Shown: positions 35,825-45,440 of the stretch, piece after piece | How positions within the stretch are numbered: the first letter of the stretch is position 1 | Layout of the letters: the number at the start of each line of letters is the position of its first letter | Source: Ignavibacteriaceae bacterium | Lineage (GTDB): Bacteria; Bacteroidota; Ignavibacteria; Ignavibacteriales; Ignavibacteriaceae | Assembly (NCBI GenBank): GCA_008933765.1 | Contig: WBUK01000007.1 | Span: 1 to 64,000, forward strand | Length of the DNA: 64,000 bases | Direction of reading: 5' to 3' | Program-made: the position numbers and the translations under genes | The notes under the pieces: generated by a model | What the model saw: the letters and a program-made list of their open reading frames with translations, nothing else | What the model was told of the DNA's origin: nothing | Databases searched by the model: none

Positions 35825-37669
35825 TTAATCCTCGTCTATTAGGGTCAGCAGGTCGGTGGTATCTGCATTTTTCCTTTTGATGTTCTTTTTGTTTTCCTCT
35901 TGCGTGTCCGGTTTTTTCTTTTTAATCACACCTGTAGAACGGAGGTAAGCAAGAATTACTTTTTCAGCAACCGGTGCTGCAACATCGGCACCATATCCAG
36001 CATTCTCAAACAGAACAGCAACCGCAATTTTGGGATTATCGTAAGGAGCAAACCCGATGAAAAGTGAGTGGTTTTTTCCGTGAACATTTTGAACCGTTCC
36101 GGTTTTGCCGGCAACAACAACCTCACTTGTCCTGATGTTTTTTGCTGTTCCTAACCCACCGTTAACAACTAACCACATTCCTTTTTTAATTATAGCCACA
36201 TTGCGCGGGGAAACACCCGTGTTAATTTCATCAAAGTGAAACGGAACAAATTTTTTCTTCTCGTCTAAATATCCCTTAACTAAGTGTGGCTCGTAAGTTT
36301 TTCCGTTGTTAGCAATCAGTGCAGTCATTAGCGCTAATTGAAGTGGTGTTACGCTAACTTCACCCTGACCAATACCCACACTAACCAGGATACCTTTAGG
36401 CCACTGTTTACCGTAAACCTTTTCATAATATTTTGATGTGGGAATCAACCCTTTCGATTCCTCCAAAAGATCAATCCCTGTTTTTGTGCCGATTCTGAAT
36501 TTCTTAGCAAATTCGTTAAGCCTGTCAACGCCGATCTGAAAAATTAATTTGTAAAAGAAAACATTACACGAGCCTTCCAAAGCGCGGTAAACCGTAGTGG
36601 CTCCGTGCGCTCCGTGGCATCTGAACTTCCTTTTACCGTATGTGAAAGACCCGGGGCAATTAATGGTAGAGTGTTCGTTTATAATTCCAAGCTCCAAAGC
36701 ACAGAGAGATACCAAAACTTTAAATGTTGAACCCGGTGAATGGGTTGACATTGTTGCTCTGTTGAACTGAGGTTTAAGCGGATTAGCCAGAAGTTCCCTC
36801 ATATACTCAGCAGGGGTTGCGTCGGAAAATTTTGAAAGCAAATAATCCGGTGAACTTGAAAGCGCCAGTACTTCGCCACTGGAAGGCTCAATGGCAACTA
36901 TTGCACCGCTTCTACCGTGCATTACTCTTTCGGCTGTTGCCTGAGTTGTGGAATCCAAAGAAAGAACTAAATCTCTCCCTTTAATCGATTGTTTATCATC
37001 GGCTCCGTCGTGGAACCTCCCGATAGTTTTTCGGGCGGCGTTTACTAAAATGTAGTTATATCCCTTGTCGCCCCGAAGAATTTTCTCGTAACTTTTTTCA
37101 ATTCCATTCATTCCGATGTTGTCGCCAACAGTATAGAACGAGTCGCGCTTCAGGTCGTTTTCGTTGGTTTCTTTAATATAGCCCAACACATGCGCAGCTG
37201 AAAAGCCATCGTGGTATCCCCTTCTGATCTCAATTACATAATCAACCCCGGGCAGCCGTTCCGAATTTTCTTCAAGCCACCCAATTTCTTCGAAACCGGC
37301 CCCTCTTTTAATTCGTATTGTATGGTACTTACCGTATTTTTTATATTTCTGCAATATGTATGAAATGGTGTCTTTTGGCAGGCTAAGCATCGTTTCCAAA
37401 AGGGGGCTCATTGTGGTGTCATAATCTGCCGGTGTAATTCTCACAGTGTATGAAGGGATGTTATCAACCATAAGATTCAGGTTACGGTCGTAAAGAACAC
37501 CACGAAGTGGTGTTTGTTCTACTATCTTGATACTGTTTCCGGTCGATTTTCCCTCATACTTATTGTAGAAGAAAATCTGCATTTGCACAAGTTTTAAACT
37601 ATAGAGCAGAAAGATACCGATAATAATAGTGCTGAGCACAGTCTTTCTGGTTGAAGAAAGTTGTGTCAT
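35825..37669 (-). CDS. mrdA: Penicillin-binding protein 2
   Basis: A 614-residue class B transpeptidase that cross-links peptidoglycan in the elongasome. One N-terminal membrane anchor (residues 12-28) is followed by the pedestal (TPLRGVLYDRNLNLMVDN, RGYHDGFSAAHVLGYI) and the transpeptidase domain with STFK (SxxK) in HSPGSTFKVLVS, SCN (SxN) in LEGSCNVFFYK, and KTGT in VAGKTGTVQNVHGKNHSLF. A Lys/Asp-rich tail ends the protein. Its ATG overlaps the mreD stop (ATGA). Confidence 0.96.
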   Translation of the reverse strand: MTQLSSTRKTVLSTIIIGIFLLYSLKLVQMQIFFYNKYEGKSTGNSIKIVEQTPLRGVLYDRNLNLMVDNIPSYTVRITPADYDTTMSPLLETMLSLPKDTISYILQKYKKYGKYHTIRIKRGAGFEEIGWLEENSERLPGVDYVIEIRRGYHDGFSAAHVLGYIKETNENDLKRDSFYTVGDNIGMNGIEKSYEKILRGDKGYNYILVNAARKTIGRFHDGADDKQSIKGRDLVLSLDSTTQATAERVMHGRSGAIVAIEPSSGEVLALSSSPDYLLSKFSDATPAEYMRELLANPLKPQFNRATMSTHSPGSTFKVLVSLCALELGIINEHSTINCPGSFTYGKRKFRCHGAHGATTVYRALEGSCNVFFYKLIFQIGVDRLNEFAKKFRIGTKTGIDLLEESKGLIPTSKYYEKVYGKQWPKGILVSVGIGQGEVSVTPLQLALMTALIANNGKTYEPHLVKGYLDEKKKFVPFHFDEINTGVSPRNVAIIKKGMWLVVNGGLGTAKNIRTSEVVVAGKTGTVQNVHGKNHSLFIGFAPYDNPKIAVAVLFENAGYGADVAAPVAEKVILAYLRSTGVIKKKKPDTQEENKKNIKRKNADTTDLLTLIDED

Positions 37670-38169
37670 TTAAGAAATTCACCTTTCTTTTGAGGCATTG
37701 CGTAAAACCAAATAGCACTTACCAGTCCGGTGTAAAGAGCGGGGGTAATTCCTTGTTCAAAAATAAGGTTCACTAAGTTATTATTAAGGTCGAAATTTGT
37801 TACCAGCGCAAAGGTTGAAGAGTTCACAAATGCCGTTAGCAGCACAATAAAAATGAATCTGAAAGTGTTCAGATAGATATCAACTCGCTTTGAACTGAAA
37901 AACCCGGCAACAAAACCGGCGAGGGTTTTAGCAAGCGCTGCACTTCCAAGCAGACTGCCGGATACTAAATCGAAAACCAAACCGGTTGCAAACCCGAAGA
38001 TCATTCCGTTTATCTGACCCTCTTTAAGCGAATAGTAAACTATTAAAATTACCACCAAATCAGGAACTGCGTTTTCAATTGCAATGAACGGTACAAAAAT
38101 TACCTGAAGAATTAAAAGAAGAATAAAAATTAATATCGCAAAAAGATGGTTCGAGTATTTTTTGTTCAC
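37666..38169 (-). CDS. mreD: Rod shape-determining protein MreD
   Basis: A 167-residue, five- to six-helix inner-membrane protein of the elongasome. MreD proteins are short, hydrophobic and weakly conserved; PDLVVILIVYYSLKEGQINGMIFGFATGLVFDLVSG is a good family match. The start is a GTG at 38169 overlapping the last base region of mreC (TAGTG), with AAGGGG upstream. Identity rests on both the sequence and its place between mreC and mrdA. Confidence 0.92.
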   Translation of the reverse strand: MNKKYSNHLFAILIFILLLILQVIFVPFIAIENAVPDLVVILIVYYSLKEGQINGMIFGFATGLVFDLVSGSLLGSAALAKTLAGFVAGFFSSKRVDIYLNTFRFIFIVLLTAFVNSSTFALVTNFDLNNNLVNLIFEQGITPALYTGLVSAIWFYAMPQKKGEFLK

Positions 38170-39002
38170 TATTTCCCCTTCAGATAGTTAAGTTCGTATT
38201 CATCCACTTTTTTGCTTTGAACCATTCTGATAACAAAAACATTCTGTATTTTATTCAGATCAACATACGGCTTAACCAACAAATTGTTAAACAAGCCACT
38301 TTCAGGGTTAAGAACACGGTCAATATCCCCCACCGGTAGATTAACCCCGATTAAAGAACTTAACTCGGAAGTGATTACTCTTTCTGATTTCGGAATTTCT
38401 AATGTTTTCGAAAGCCCTTCCATAATTAACTGTGCACCGTTCCATTTTAATACACCGGGAGTACCGGAATAAAGCAACTTAACGATTAGTTTAAGGTTAA
38501 CATTCTTATATGTTCTTACGATTGCATGGCCGGAAGTTACAGAGTAAACCAAACCCACTAAGCCATCGTGGGAAATTACCGGCATCCCGGGCTTTACTGA
38601 ATCCTGTTCCCCTTTATTAATCGTGAAGTTTACCTGATCGGCAAGGAAAGATTTTGCAGAAACCTCGGCTGCAATTAACTCGAAAGAAGTTGTATCGCGG
38701 AAATCCAGCATATCTCTAAGTTCTTTATTTTCAACGCCGAACTGCCTTAGCTGGTTGTTTTCCAGCATTAACTCTGCGTTTTTTCGTCGCAGCGCTTCGT
38801 TATCGGAACTAAGGTTAGAAATGAAGTTTAACTTCCCAAATACACCTGCAACCCGGGAAAAAGATGAGAGAGCCAAAGCTCTTAACTTTTGTGTTGATTC
38901 ATTTTCGCTAATCGACATTAAAAGAAAAGAGAGAATAACAAACACTATTAAAACTAAATAGGGTTTGAACCGGTCAATAAATAATAACAGTAATCTCTTC
39001 AT
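38169..39002 (-). CDS. mreC: Rod shape-determining protein MreC
   Basis: A periplasmic scaffold of the elongasome, about 277 residues. One N-terminal membrane helix is followed by a coiled coil (SSDNEALRRKNAELMLENNQLRQ) and the beta-domain with VNFTINKGEQDSVKPGMPVISHDGLVGLVYSV, the MreC signature. I prefer the ATG at 39002 over an in-frame TTG at 39017. It lies between mreB and mreD, with a 180-bp repeat-bearing spacer after mreB. Confidence 0.93.
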   Translation of the reverse strand: MKRLLLLFIDRFKPYLVLIVFVILSFLLMSISENESTQKLRALALSSFSRVAGVFGKLNFISNLSSDNEALRRKNAELMLENNQLRQFGVENKELRDMLDFRDTTSFELIAAEVSAKSFLADQVNFTINKGEQDSVKPGMPVISHDGLVGLVYSVTSGHAIVRTYKNVNLKLIVKLLYSGTPGVLKWNGAQLIMEGLSKTLEIPKSERVITSELSSLIGVNLPVGDIDRVLNPESGLFNNLLVKPYVDLNKIQNVFVIRMVQSKKVDEYELNYLKGK

Positions 39003-39066
39003 ACTCTTTTCAATCAAAGATCATCAAAGGCAGTTCCTTGAAAATTAATTAAAAGCCGTCAGTAAG

Positions 39067-39165
39067 GTTTAGACGAAACAAAACTTGTTTTGACTCTTCC
39101 AAAGCAACTTTTCAAATAAGAAAAATTACGGTGTTTAGACGCAATAAAAACTGTTTTGACGCATT
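39067..39165. repeat. 66-bp-period repeat in the mreB-mreC spacer
   Basis: GTTTAGACG(A/C)AA(C/T)AAAA(C)TGTTTTGAC occurs at 39067 and again at 39133. Each copy is itself partly self-complementary (AAAACTTGTTTT). The two copies fill much of the otherwise empty spacer between mreB and mreC. Confidence 0.75.
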
Positions 39166-39195
39166 TCACCTAAATACGACGAAAAAAACTTTTAA

Positions 39196-40221
39196 TCAAT
39201 ACCTTCTGTGCCTGATCAGCACGGGTGAATAGGCATTCAGATTGTCAATCACTCTGCCCGCACCTCTAACCACCGCTTTCAAAGGCTCATCCGCTATGTG
39301 AACCGGCAGGTTTGTTTCCATCCTGATTCTTTTATCCAAACCTTTAAGCAGTGCCCCGCCACCGGAAAGCATAATTCCCGAACTGTGAATATCAGCAGAG
39401 TGCTCTGCACCTGTCCTCTCCAAAAGCCTTCTTACTGCTTCGAGAATGGAAACAACGGGGCTTTCCAACGCTTCCCTGATTTCAACGGACGACACTTCCA
39501 CTTTCTTAGGAACGCCGCCTACAAGGTCACGCCCCTTCACTTCAATCGTCAATTCTTCCGGCAGAGCAACAGCCGAACCAACCTGACATTTAATCGATTC
39601 TGCAGTTCTTTCACCAATTAAGATGTTGTAGTTTCTCCTGAAAAAGCTTACTATTGCCTCATTAAGTTCATCACCGGCAACCTTAATAGATTCCTCAACC
39701 ACAATACCCGAAAGCGCAATCACCGCAATCTCAGTGGTGCCTCCGCCAATATCAATTACCATGTTACCTTCCGGGCGGGAAACATCTATCCCGATACCAA
39801 TAGCTGCCGCCATCGGCTCTGAAATCAGATGTACCTCTTTGGCTCCGGCGTGTTCTGCACTATCGCGCACCGCCCGTTTTTCAACCTCAGTTACCCCACT
39901 TGGCACTGCAATAACCACTTTTCTGGCAGAAACAATGCCCGAGTTCACCTTTTTTATGAATGCTCTTATCATCCCCTCTGCAATTTCAAAATCGGCAATT
40001 ACGCCGTCTTTCATCGGTCGGGTAACAGCAATTTCGCGGTGTTCCCTACCCATCATTTGTTTTGCCTTGTTCCCAAGCGCAATAATTTTTCTCGTGTTCC
40101 GGTCGAACGCAACAATTGAAGGTTCGTTCAGCACCACACCCTTCCCTTTCACATAGATTAGGGTGTTTGCCGTTCCCAGATCAAGGGCAATATCATTTGC
40201 TAAAAAATCGAATATTCCCAT
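39196..40221 (-). CDS. mreB: Rod shape-determining protein MreB
   Basis: A 341-residue bacterial actin that organises the elongasome under the inner membrane. ATP-binding motifs: DLGTANTLIYVKGKGVVLNEPS (phosphate 1), MVIDIGGGTTEIAVIALSG (phosphate 2) and GIMLSGGGALLKGLDKRI (adenosine). The MDR-type EPMAAAIGIG segment is also present. The length is standard. It leads the mreB-mreC-mreD-mrdA-rodA operon and is preceded on the same strand by pyrG. Confidence 0.98.
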   Translation of the reverse strand: MGIFDFLANDIALDLGTANTLIYVKGKGVVLNEPSIVAFDRNTRKIIALGNKAKQMMGREHREIAVTRPMKDGVIADFEIAEGMIRAFIKKVNSGIVSARKVVIAVPSGVTEVEKRAVRDSAEHAGAKEVHLISEPMAAAIGIGIDVSRPEGNMVIDIGGGTTEIAVIALSGIVVEESIKVAGDELNEAIVSFFRRNYNILIGERTAESIKCQVGSAVALPEELTIEVKGRDLVGGVPKKVEVSSVEIREALESPVVSILEAVRRLLERTGAEHSADIHSSGIMLSGGGALLKGLDKRIRMETNLPVHIADEPLKAVVRGAGRVIDNLNAYSPVLIRHRRY

Positions 40222-40323
40222 TAATTAAAACCTCAGTTTTTAATCTCTTTTACAATTCAATGCCTTCAAAGCAAGCCCCGGAAACCGGGGGTAACCACAT
40301 TGAAGAGCCATTTTTCAAAAAAC

Positions 40324-41928
40324 TTATTCGGCAAATGCAAAAGCTTTGCTTGCCTTAACAAACTCACGGAAAAGCGGGTGCGAGCGTGTTGCTCTGCTTT
40401 TCAGTTCGGGATGGAACTGGCACCCAACGAACCAAGGGTGATCTTTAAGCTCAATAATTTCAACTAATTGCTCATCAGGTGAAGTGCCGCTGATTACCAA
40501 TCCCTTTTCAACTAACAGCTCCCTAAACTGATTATTCAGTTCATACCTGTGTCTGTGGCGCTCGTTAACATTCACTTCCTGATATGCTTCGGCGGCTTTC
40601 GTGTTTTTTTTCAGGCGGCAGTTATAAGAGCCTAACCTCATCGAGCCGCCCATGTTTTTAATTCCTTTTTGCCCCGGCATAAGGTCAATAACCGAGTAAG
40701 CGCCCTTCTTAAATTCTGAACTGTTGGCTTTCGGAAGGTTACAAACATTTCTGGCAAACTCGATCACAGCGCATTGCATACCAAGACAAATACCCAGAAA
40801 CGGAATTTTGTTTACTCTTGCGTAGTTAACAGCGTTAATTTTGCCCTCAATTCCCCTCACCCCAAAACCGCCGGGCACCAATATGCCACTTACACCGGCG
40901 AAAAATTCATTCAGATCACCCTCTTCACAATCTTCGGCATTTACCCACCTTATGGAAACTTTCACATCATTTTCTGCACCTGCATGCACAAATGCTTCCA
41001 CTATACTTTTATAAGCGTCTCGATATTCTATATATTTTCCGCAAATTGCAATTTCTATCTTTTCAGATGGGTTCTTTACATTCGAAACAAACTTTTTCCA
41101 AAGCGCCAAATCAATTTTCGGATCAGGAAGTTTCAGTTTCCCAAGAATTAACTTATCAATTTTTTCACTGTGTAAAAGAAGCGGAATCTCGTAAATAGTT
41201 TCAAGATCGTGAGTTGAAAAGACAGAATTAGGGTCAACATTACAAAATGACGCAATTTTTGCGCGGGTTTCCAACGATAAACTTCTTTCCGAGCGACACA
41301 CCAACATATCGGGCTGAATCCCCAGTTCCAACAATGCTTTCACGGAGTGCTGTGTCGGTTTAGTTTTCAATTCCTGAGCCGATTTAATATAAGGCACATA
41401 GGTAACATGTATGCAAATAGCGTTTCTTTTTCCAAATTCCTGGAGCAACTGCCTGACGGCTTCGATAAAAGGCAGGCTTTCAATATCTCCGATTGTCCCC
41501 CCAATTTCGATAATAACAATGTCGTAGTTACCGCTATCCCCCAGTTTGCACATTCTGATTTTTGTTTCATCGGTAATATGCGGAATTACCTGAACCGTAG
41601 CACCTAAATACTCACCTTGTCTCTCACGGGTAATCACATCGTAATATATTTGTCCGGAAGTGGTGTTATTAGCGCGGTTCATATTAATCCCCAGAAAGCG
41701 CTCGTAGTGCCCGAGATCGAGGTCTGTTTCCGCCCCGTCTTCAGTAACATACACTTCACCGTGCTGGAATGGGTTCATGGTACCGGGGTCAACATTTATA
41801 TATGGGTCAAATTTCTGAATAGTAACACGGTAACCTCTTTGTTGTAACAACAACCCAAGAGCCGAAGCGGTGATACCTTTACCGATCGACGATACAACAC
41901 CACCGGTTATGAATATATACTTAACCAA
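40324..41928 (-). CDS. pyrG: CTP synthase
   Basis: A 534-residue enzyme that makes CTP from UTP, ATP and glutamine. The N-terminal synthetase domain starts [22 protein letters not shown] and carries [40 protein letters not shown]. The C-terminal class I glutaminase has its nucleophile in LGICLGMQ and the His/Glu pair in [10 protein letters not shown]. The start is a TTG at 41928. It is slightly separated (about 100 bp) from mreB and probably independently transcribed. Confidence 0.97.
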   Translation of the reverse strand: MVKYIFITGGVVSSIGKGITASALGLLLQQRGYRVTIQKFDPYINVDPGTMNPFQHGEVYVTEDGAETDLDLGHYERFLGINMNRANNTTSGQIYYDVITRERQGEYLGATVQVIPHITDETKIRMCKLGDSGNYDIVIIEIGGTIGDIESLPFIEAVRQLLQEFGKRNAICIHVTYVPYIKSAQELKTKPTQHSVKALLELGIQPDMLVCRSERSLSLETRAKIASFCNVDPNSVFSTHDLETIYEIPLLLHSEKIDKLILGKLKLPDPKIDLALWKKFVSNVKNPSEKIEIAICGKYIEYRDAYKSIVEAFVHAGAENDVKVSIRWVNAEDCEEGDLNEFFAGVSGILVPGGFGVRGIEGKINAVNYARVNKIPFLGICLGMQCAVIEFARNVCNLPKANSSEFKKGAYSVIDLMPGQKGIKNMGGSMRLGSYNCRLKKNTKAAEAYQEVNVNERHRHRYELNNQFRELLVEKGLVISGTSPDEQLVEIIELKDHPWFVGCQFHPELKSRATRSHPLFREFVKASKAFAFAE

Positions 41929-42312
41929 CTTAAATCCGCAAAAGAAAATAATTCAAACTTCAAATATACTTATTAATCTGCCCTTATTCAAAGTTGCAGA
42001 ACATTATAATACCTAAGTTCAGAGATTATAGCCATTTTTTTTCATGGAATTTCACATTTTATAAAAAATTGCAATTGAAAGGGTTAGGTTATGCTTTACG
42101 GTTAAAATTAAATCGGTGTGGCTTCCACCTCTTCAGTGCTGCACTTCCTGTTAAGTTTGGCTGTGCGAACAAAATAAAATCAGCCGGTTTCCCCCTTTTT
42201 CTGAAAAAATTCTTTTTTTATATTCACTTTTTTAGTAGTTTTTAGTGGCAGAAATAAATAAATAATTTTGCTTTTCATTCAAATTGCCTTTCATTAAAAA
42301 TTTAGGTGCTCA
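41929..42312. other. 384-bp gap between divergent pyrG and a T9SS gene
   Basis: It should hold both promoters. An 83-codon plus-strand reading frame (41994-42245) lies here but has no ribosome site, family resemblance or sensible composition, so I do not call it. No repeat or hairpin stood out. Confidence 0.5.
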
Positions 42313-43662
42313 ATGAAACTATTGTTTACTTCTTTATCTTTGTTTCTTTTCTTGACTTCTTCTCTGATTCCGCAGCGGATGTATAAATCCCCTGACGGAA
42401 CAACAGAGGGTTTCCGCAGATATCCTTTGTTTGAAGAAGTTACAAACGCCTCCTGTGGCCCCTGCGCGAGTGCAAACCCCTCTCTGAATAGCTTTTTGGA
42501 CGCTATGCACGATTCGTTGGTTGCCGTCACCTACCACGCCTGGTGGCCCGGTATAAACGACCCAATGTACCAGCATAATGTTGCGCAAAACAGGTTCAGA
42601 ATCCAGTTTATGGCGGGAAATGTTAATGCAACACCCTGGCTTAATGTTGATGGGATAATAGTTGATGTGTGGCCCTTTTCAGCCGGTAACCTGCAAGGTG
42701 CTTACAACCAAAGAATGGCGATCCCCTCACCGGTTGGCTTAGCTGTCAGCCATGTAAAAATTTCGGACGATTCAATTGAAGTGAGGGTTCAGGCTACAAA
42801 TCTTTCCGAATTACCCGCCGGCACATGGAAATTGAAAGTTTTTGCAGTTGAACACCCAATTAACTACACATCACCACCCGGTTCCAACGGTGAAAGGTTC
42901 TTTCCTCATGTTTTCCGCAAAGCGGTTCCTTCAAATGAGGGCGAGGCTTATCCAACTGCCGCAGGTGTGTATAGTTTTACATACAGATACAAAATTGAAC
43001 CGGCGTGGGAAGAAAAAAGCGTTTATTCAGTAGCATTGGTGCAAAACGATGTTTCTAAAGAGGTGCTTAACTCATACAGCAGTAAATTTGGCGGTGTGGT
43101 GCCGGTTGAACTTGCCGCTTTTGCCGCAACACAACAACAAAACGGCATTTTGGTTGATTGGGTAACCGCTACGGAAACCAATAATTATGGCTTTGAAATT
43201 CAAAAAAGTACCGACGGAACCACCTTCGCAACCGAAGCTTTCATCCCGGGAAATGGGACGAAACTTTCCGAGACAAAATATTCCTATTTTATAAAGGAAT
43301 TGGCGCCGGGCGATGTTTGGGTGCGTTTGAAACAAATCGATTTCGACGGAACAGCAACCTTTGCCGCGGTAGAGAAGATTGAATACAGCTTTGCACCGGA
43401 TAGCCCGGAAATCTATGCAAACTACCCAAATCCTTTTAATCCGTCAACCGTGATAAGATATGGTCTGAGCGAAACAATGGATATTTCACTTGAGGTGTTC
43501 AATGTAATGGGTGAAAAAGTAAAAACTTTAGAGAAAGGGCTTAAAGCTGTCGGTCAGCATGAAGTGGTGTTTGACGCAACGGGTCTCAACTCAGGTGTTT
43601 ATTTTGTTCAACTGCAAACACCTAAGGGGAATTTTGTCAGAAAAATTTCGCTGATGAAGTAA
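42313..43662 (+). CDS. Secreted thioredoxin-fold protein with T9SS type A sorting domain
   Basis: A 449-residue exported protein. The signal peptide covers residues 1-20. A thioredoxin-like region follows (FEEVTNASCGPCASANPSLNSFL), with a CGPC motif at residues 48-51 and a cis-Pro candidate in NATPWLNVDG; the layout resembles Omp28-type proteins of Bacteroidota. Then come beta-rich domains and, from residue 375, the sorting domain NYPNPFNPSTVIRYGLSE...GLNSGVYFVQLQTPKGNFVRKISLMK. Such tails route proteins through type IX secretion to the surface or medium. An extracellular disulfide role is inferred. Its last codons are tandemly repeated after the stop. Confidence 0.85.
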   Translation: MKLLFTSLSLFLFLTSSLIPQRMYKSPDGTTEGFRRYPLFEEVTNASCGPCASANPSLNSFLDAMHDSLVAVTYHAWWPGINDPMYQHNVAQNRFRIQFMAGNVNATPWLNVDGIIVDVWPFSAGNLQGAYNQRMAIPSPVGLAVSHVKISDDSIEVRVQATNLSELPAGTWKLKVFAVEHPINYTSPPGSNGERFFPHVFRKAVPSNEGEAYPTAAGVYSFTYRYKIEPAWEEKSVYSVALVQNDVSKEVLNSYSSKFGGVVPVELAAFAATQQQNGILVDWVTATETNNYGFEIQKSTDGTTFATEAFIPGNGTKLSETKYSYFIKELAPGDVWVRLKQIDFDGTATFAAVEKIEYSFAPDSPEIYANYPNPFNPSTVIRYGLSETMDISLEVFNVMGEKVKTLEKGLKAVGQHEVVFDATGLNSGVYFVQLQTPKGNFVRKISLMK

Positions 43663-43735
43663 CTTTAGGCAAAGGCTAAATTTTCGCTGATGAAGTAACT
43701 TTAGGCAAAGGCTAAATTTTCGCTGATGATGGAAG
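43646..43735 (+). repeat. 36-bp repeat across the T9SS gene stop codon
   Basis: TTTCGCTGATGAAGTAAC begins 36-bp units at 43646 (coding end), 43682 (after the stop) and, partially, 43718. The first two are identical and both encode SLMK plus TAA. The rest of the gap up to 44027 holds a terminator (43823-43862) and a duplicated DinB end, described separately. Confidence 0.93.
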
Positions 43736-43822
43736 TTGAGACAGAAGAAAAAGTCCCGCTGATGATGGAATAATTTGCTGTAAATAAAAAATCTTACCGG
43801 TGAAATAATTTGTGGTGAAATA

Positions 43823-43862
43823 AAAAATGCTCCTGTAACACAAAAATTACAGGAGCATTTTT
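43823..43862. terminator. Bidirectional terminator between convergent genes
   Basis: A perfect 16-bp inverted repeat, AAAAATGCTCCTGTAA / TTACAGGAGCATTTTT, with an 8-nt loop and a U run on either strand. It serves the T9SS gene on the left and possibly the DinB gene on the right. Confidence 0.92.
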
Positions 43863-43955
43863 AATTTGTTTAATTTTGGGCATGCCGGAAGTCATCTAAA
43901 TCAGCAATTAACACCTTGGTTTAGGTTAGCATACGGCTATTGCTTTCACCGGTTA

Positions 43956-44027
43956 CTATTCATCGGCTGAAGAGAAGTACAACCCCAAAACATGGATCTC
44001 CCTGCCCCCGTCATGCTTTGACAACGA
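43956..44027 (-). repeat. 72-bp duplicated end of the DinB gene
   Basis: On the minus strand, after the real DinB stop at 44028, a second copy reads VLGLYFSSADE-stop (stop at 43956-43958). The gene itself ends VPGLYGPSADE-stop. The ending SADE-stop is encoded with different codons (GCC for GCT, TAG for TAA), so the copy has aged while keeping the peptide ending. Confidence 0.9.
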
Positions 44028-44522
44028 TTATTCATCAGCTGAGGGCCCGTACAATCCCGGAACCGCAATATCGTTCATTCTCAGATAAACAGTAAGCTGA
44101 CCGCGGTGGTGAATCATGTGCTTCATCACTGAGTTTTTAATAGCTGCAACCCGCGGCATTGTGAAAACCAACTGATCACCCACATAAAAACTCCAGGGTT
44201 CCTGCATTTTTGCATCATCAATACCTTCCAAACCCGCAAGAAAATCAGCAGTTGCTTTATCGTATCTTTCTAAAAGTTCTTCACTGGATTTCGAAGTGGT
44301 GTAAGCTGCCACTTTCTCACCGGGATTCACCCTAAATTCGTTTGCTTTAAGCATTAACATGCCCCAGTTGGGCAGGTTCGCAACATGATTTGAAAGATCG
44401 CCAAACGAGAACGATTTCGCGTGTGGCTTAAAATCATACTTCGAAAAATCAACCCGTTCCAAAACTTTCCTTGTTCCTGCAAATTCATCAGTAAACATCT
44501 TACGCAACTGATCCGAAATCAT
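44028..44522 (-). CDS. DinB-family protein
   Basis: A 164-residue four-helix-bundle protein of the DinB/YfiT family, usually metal-binding with unknown substrates; some members are thiol-dependent transferases. Candidate metal ligands are His in LSNHVANLPNWGM and the pair in KHMIHHRGQLTVYLR, the family's most conserved region. The ATG at 44522 fits. No operon partner is visible; the neighbour upstream is divergent. Confidence 0.88.
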   Translation of the reverse strand: MISDQLRKMFTDEFAGTRKVLERVDFSKYDFKPHAKSFSFGDLSNHVANLPNWGMLMLKANEFRVNPGEKVAAYTTSKSSEELLERYDKATADFLAGLEGIDDAKMQEPWSFYVGDQLVFTMPRVAAIKNSVMKHMIHHRGQLTVYLRMNDIAVPGLYGPSADE

Positions 44523-44695
44523 TTTGTCTCCAATTTTGTTTATTTAATAAGTGAAAAAAGTAAATAATCTTAATGTTTAAAATGATAACAAAATAGTATT
44601 GGTTCCAATACAATAATTATGGGTATAGTACCGGTTCAAATTGAAGATTATTTGAATTGTTGCAATATTTTCCTTATTTCATTATATTTGTGAAT

Positions 44696-45328
44696 ATGAA
44701 GCGCAAAAATTTCATCACACTGTTTCTTTTCGTTTTCTTTCTTACCTCAACGGGTATTCCTCAGGTAATACACGAGTGCAGTATGACCGGCACAAAGTCG
44801 ATCACCGGTTGCAGCTCGTGCGGTATGGAAGAATCTTCTGAAATGGATGATTGTTGTACAACCAACCCAACAGACGAACCCTCTTGCTGTACCGATGAAA
44901 TTTCAGACGCAACAGTTGAACAGACTGCTATTGCCACTGAAGAGAAAAATTCAGGCTCAAATACAGGACGAAATTCATCAAACACTTCTGAAAAACCGTC
45001 TTCAAGTGCAACTACTGAACATAACGCTTCTGCAAGTGCCAACAGTCACTCATCAGTCGCTGATGCTTGCACGCTTCATAATCTTGATAACCAACAATGC
45101 TGCTCTGAAGAAATTGACCTCGTAAAAATTGTTGATAACTATTCGGTTCCCGATCAAAAAACTACCGGCAATCTCGATGTTTCAATCGTAAAAACGGTTG
45201 AACCAACCGCAAAGGTAACACTTCAGAGTACCTTCATCTTCCAAAAAAGCAATTCTCCCCCGCTGATTTTTGGCAAGCAATTGCTTTTTTCTATCCATCA
45301 ACTAAAAATAGCCGATCACCTCGTTTAA
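44696..45328 (+). CDS. Cys-rich exported protein, HYC_CC_PP-like
   Basis: About 210 residues from the ATG at 44696, the start of a clean signal peptide (KNFITLFLFVFFLTSTGIPQ). The N-terminal half has HECSMTG, CSSCGM and CC pairs (DDCCTTN, PSCCTDE), then a Ser/Thr/Asn-rich linker, another CC (QQCCSEE), and a C-terminal NSPPLIFGK. This order resembles the short HYC...CC...PP proteins found beside TonB receptors in Bacteroidota. A role in binding a soft metal such as copper or mercury is inferred from the cysteines and the neighbouring TonB receptor and YHS genes. The linker is unusually long. Confidence 0.6.
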   Translation: MKRKNFITLFLFVFFLTSTGIPQVIHECSMTGTKSITGCSSCGMEESSEMDDCCTTNPTDEPSCCTDEISDATVEQTAIATEEKNSGSNTGRNSSNTSEKPSSSATTEHNASASANSHSSVADACTLHNLDNQQCCSEEIDLVKIVDNYSVPDQKTTGNLDVSIVKTVEPTAKVTLQSTFIFQKSNSPPLIFGKQLLFSIHQLKIADHLV

Positions 45329-45440
45329 ACGCCCGGCAGCAACAGGCATTTTCGTTTGTTGTTTAAGCGGGCAGATAGCATTCTGTTTTAAGTAATAAAA
45401 CAGTTTTGTTAGACAACCAATTTCTTATAACGAGGAAAAA

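Noticed and set aside
41994-42245. 83-codon frame upstream of the T9SS gene
   Set aside because: No Shine-Dalgarno, no recognisable motif and implausible composition; it lies in a shared promoter gap.
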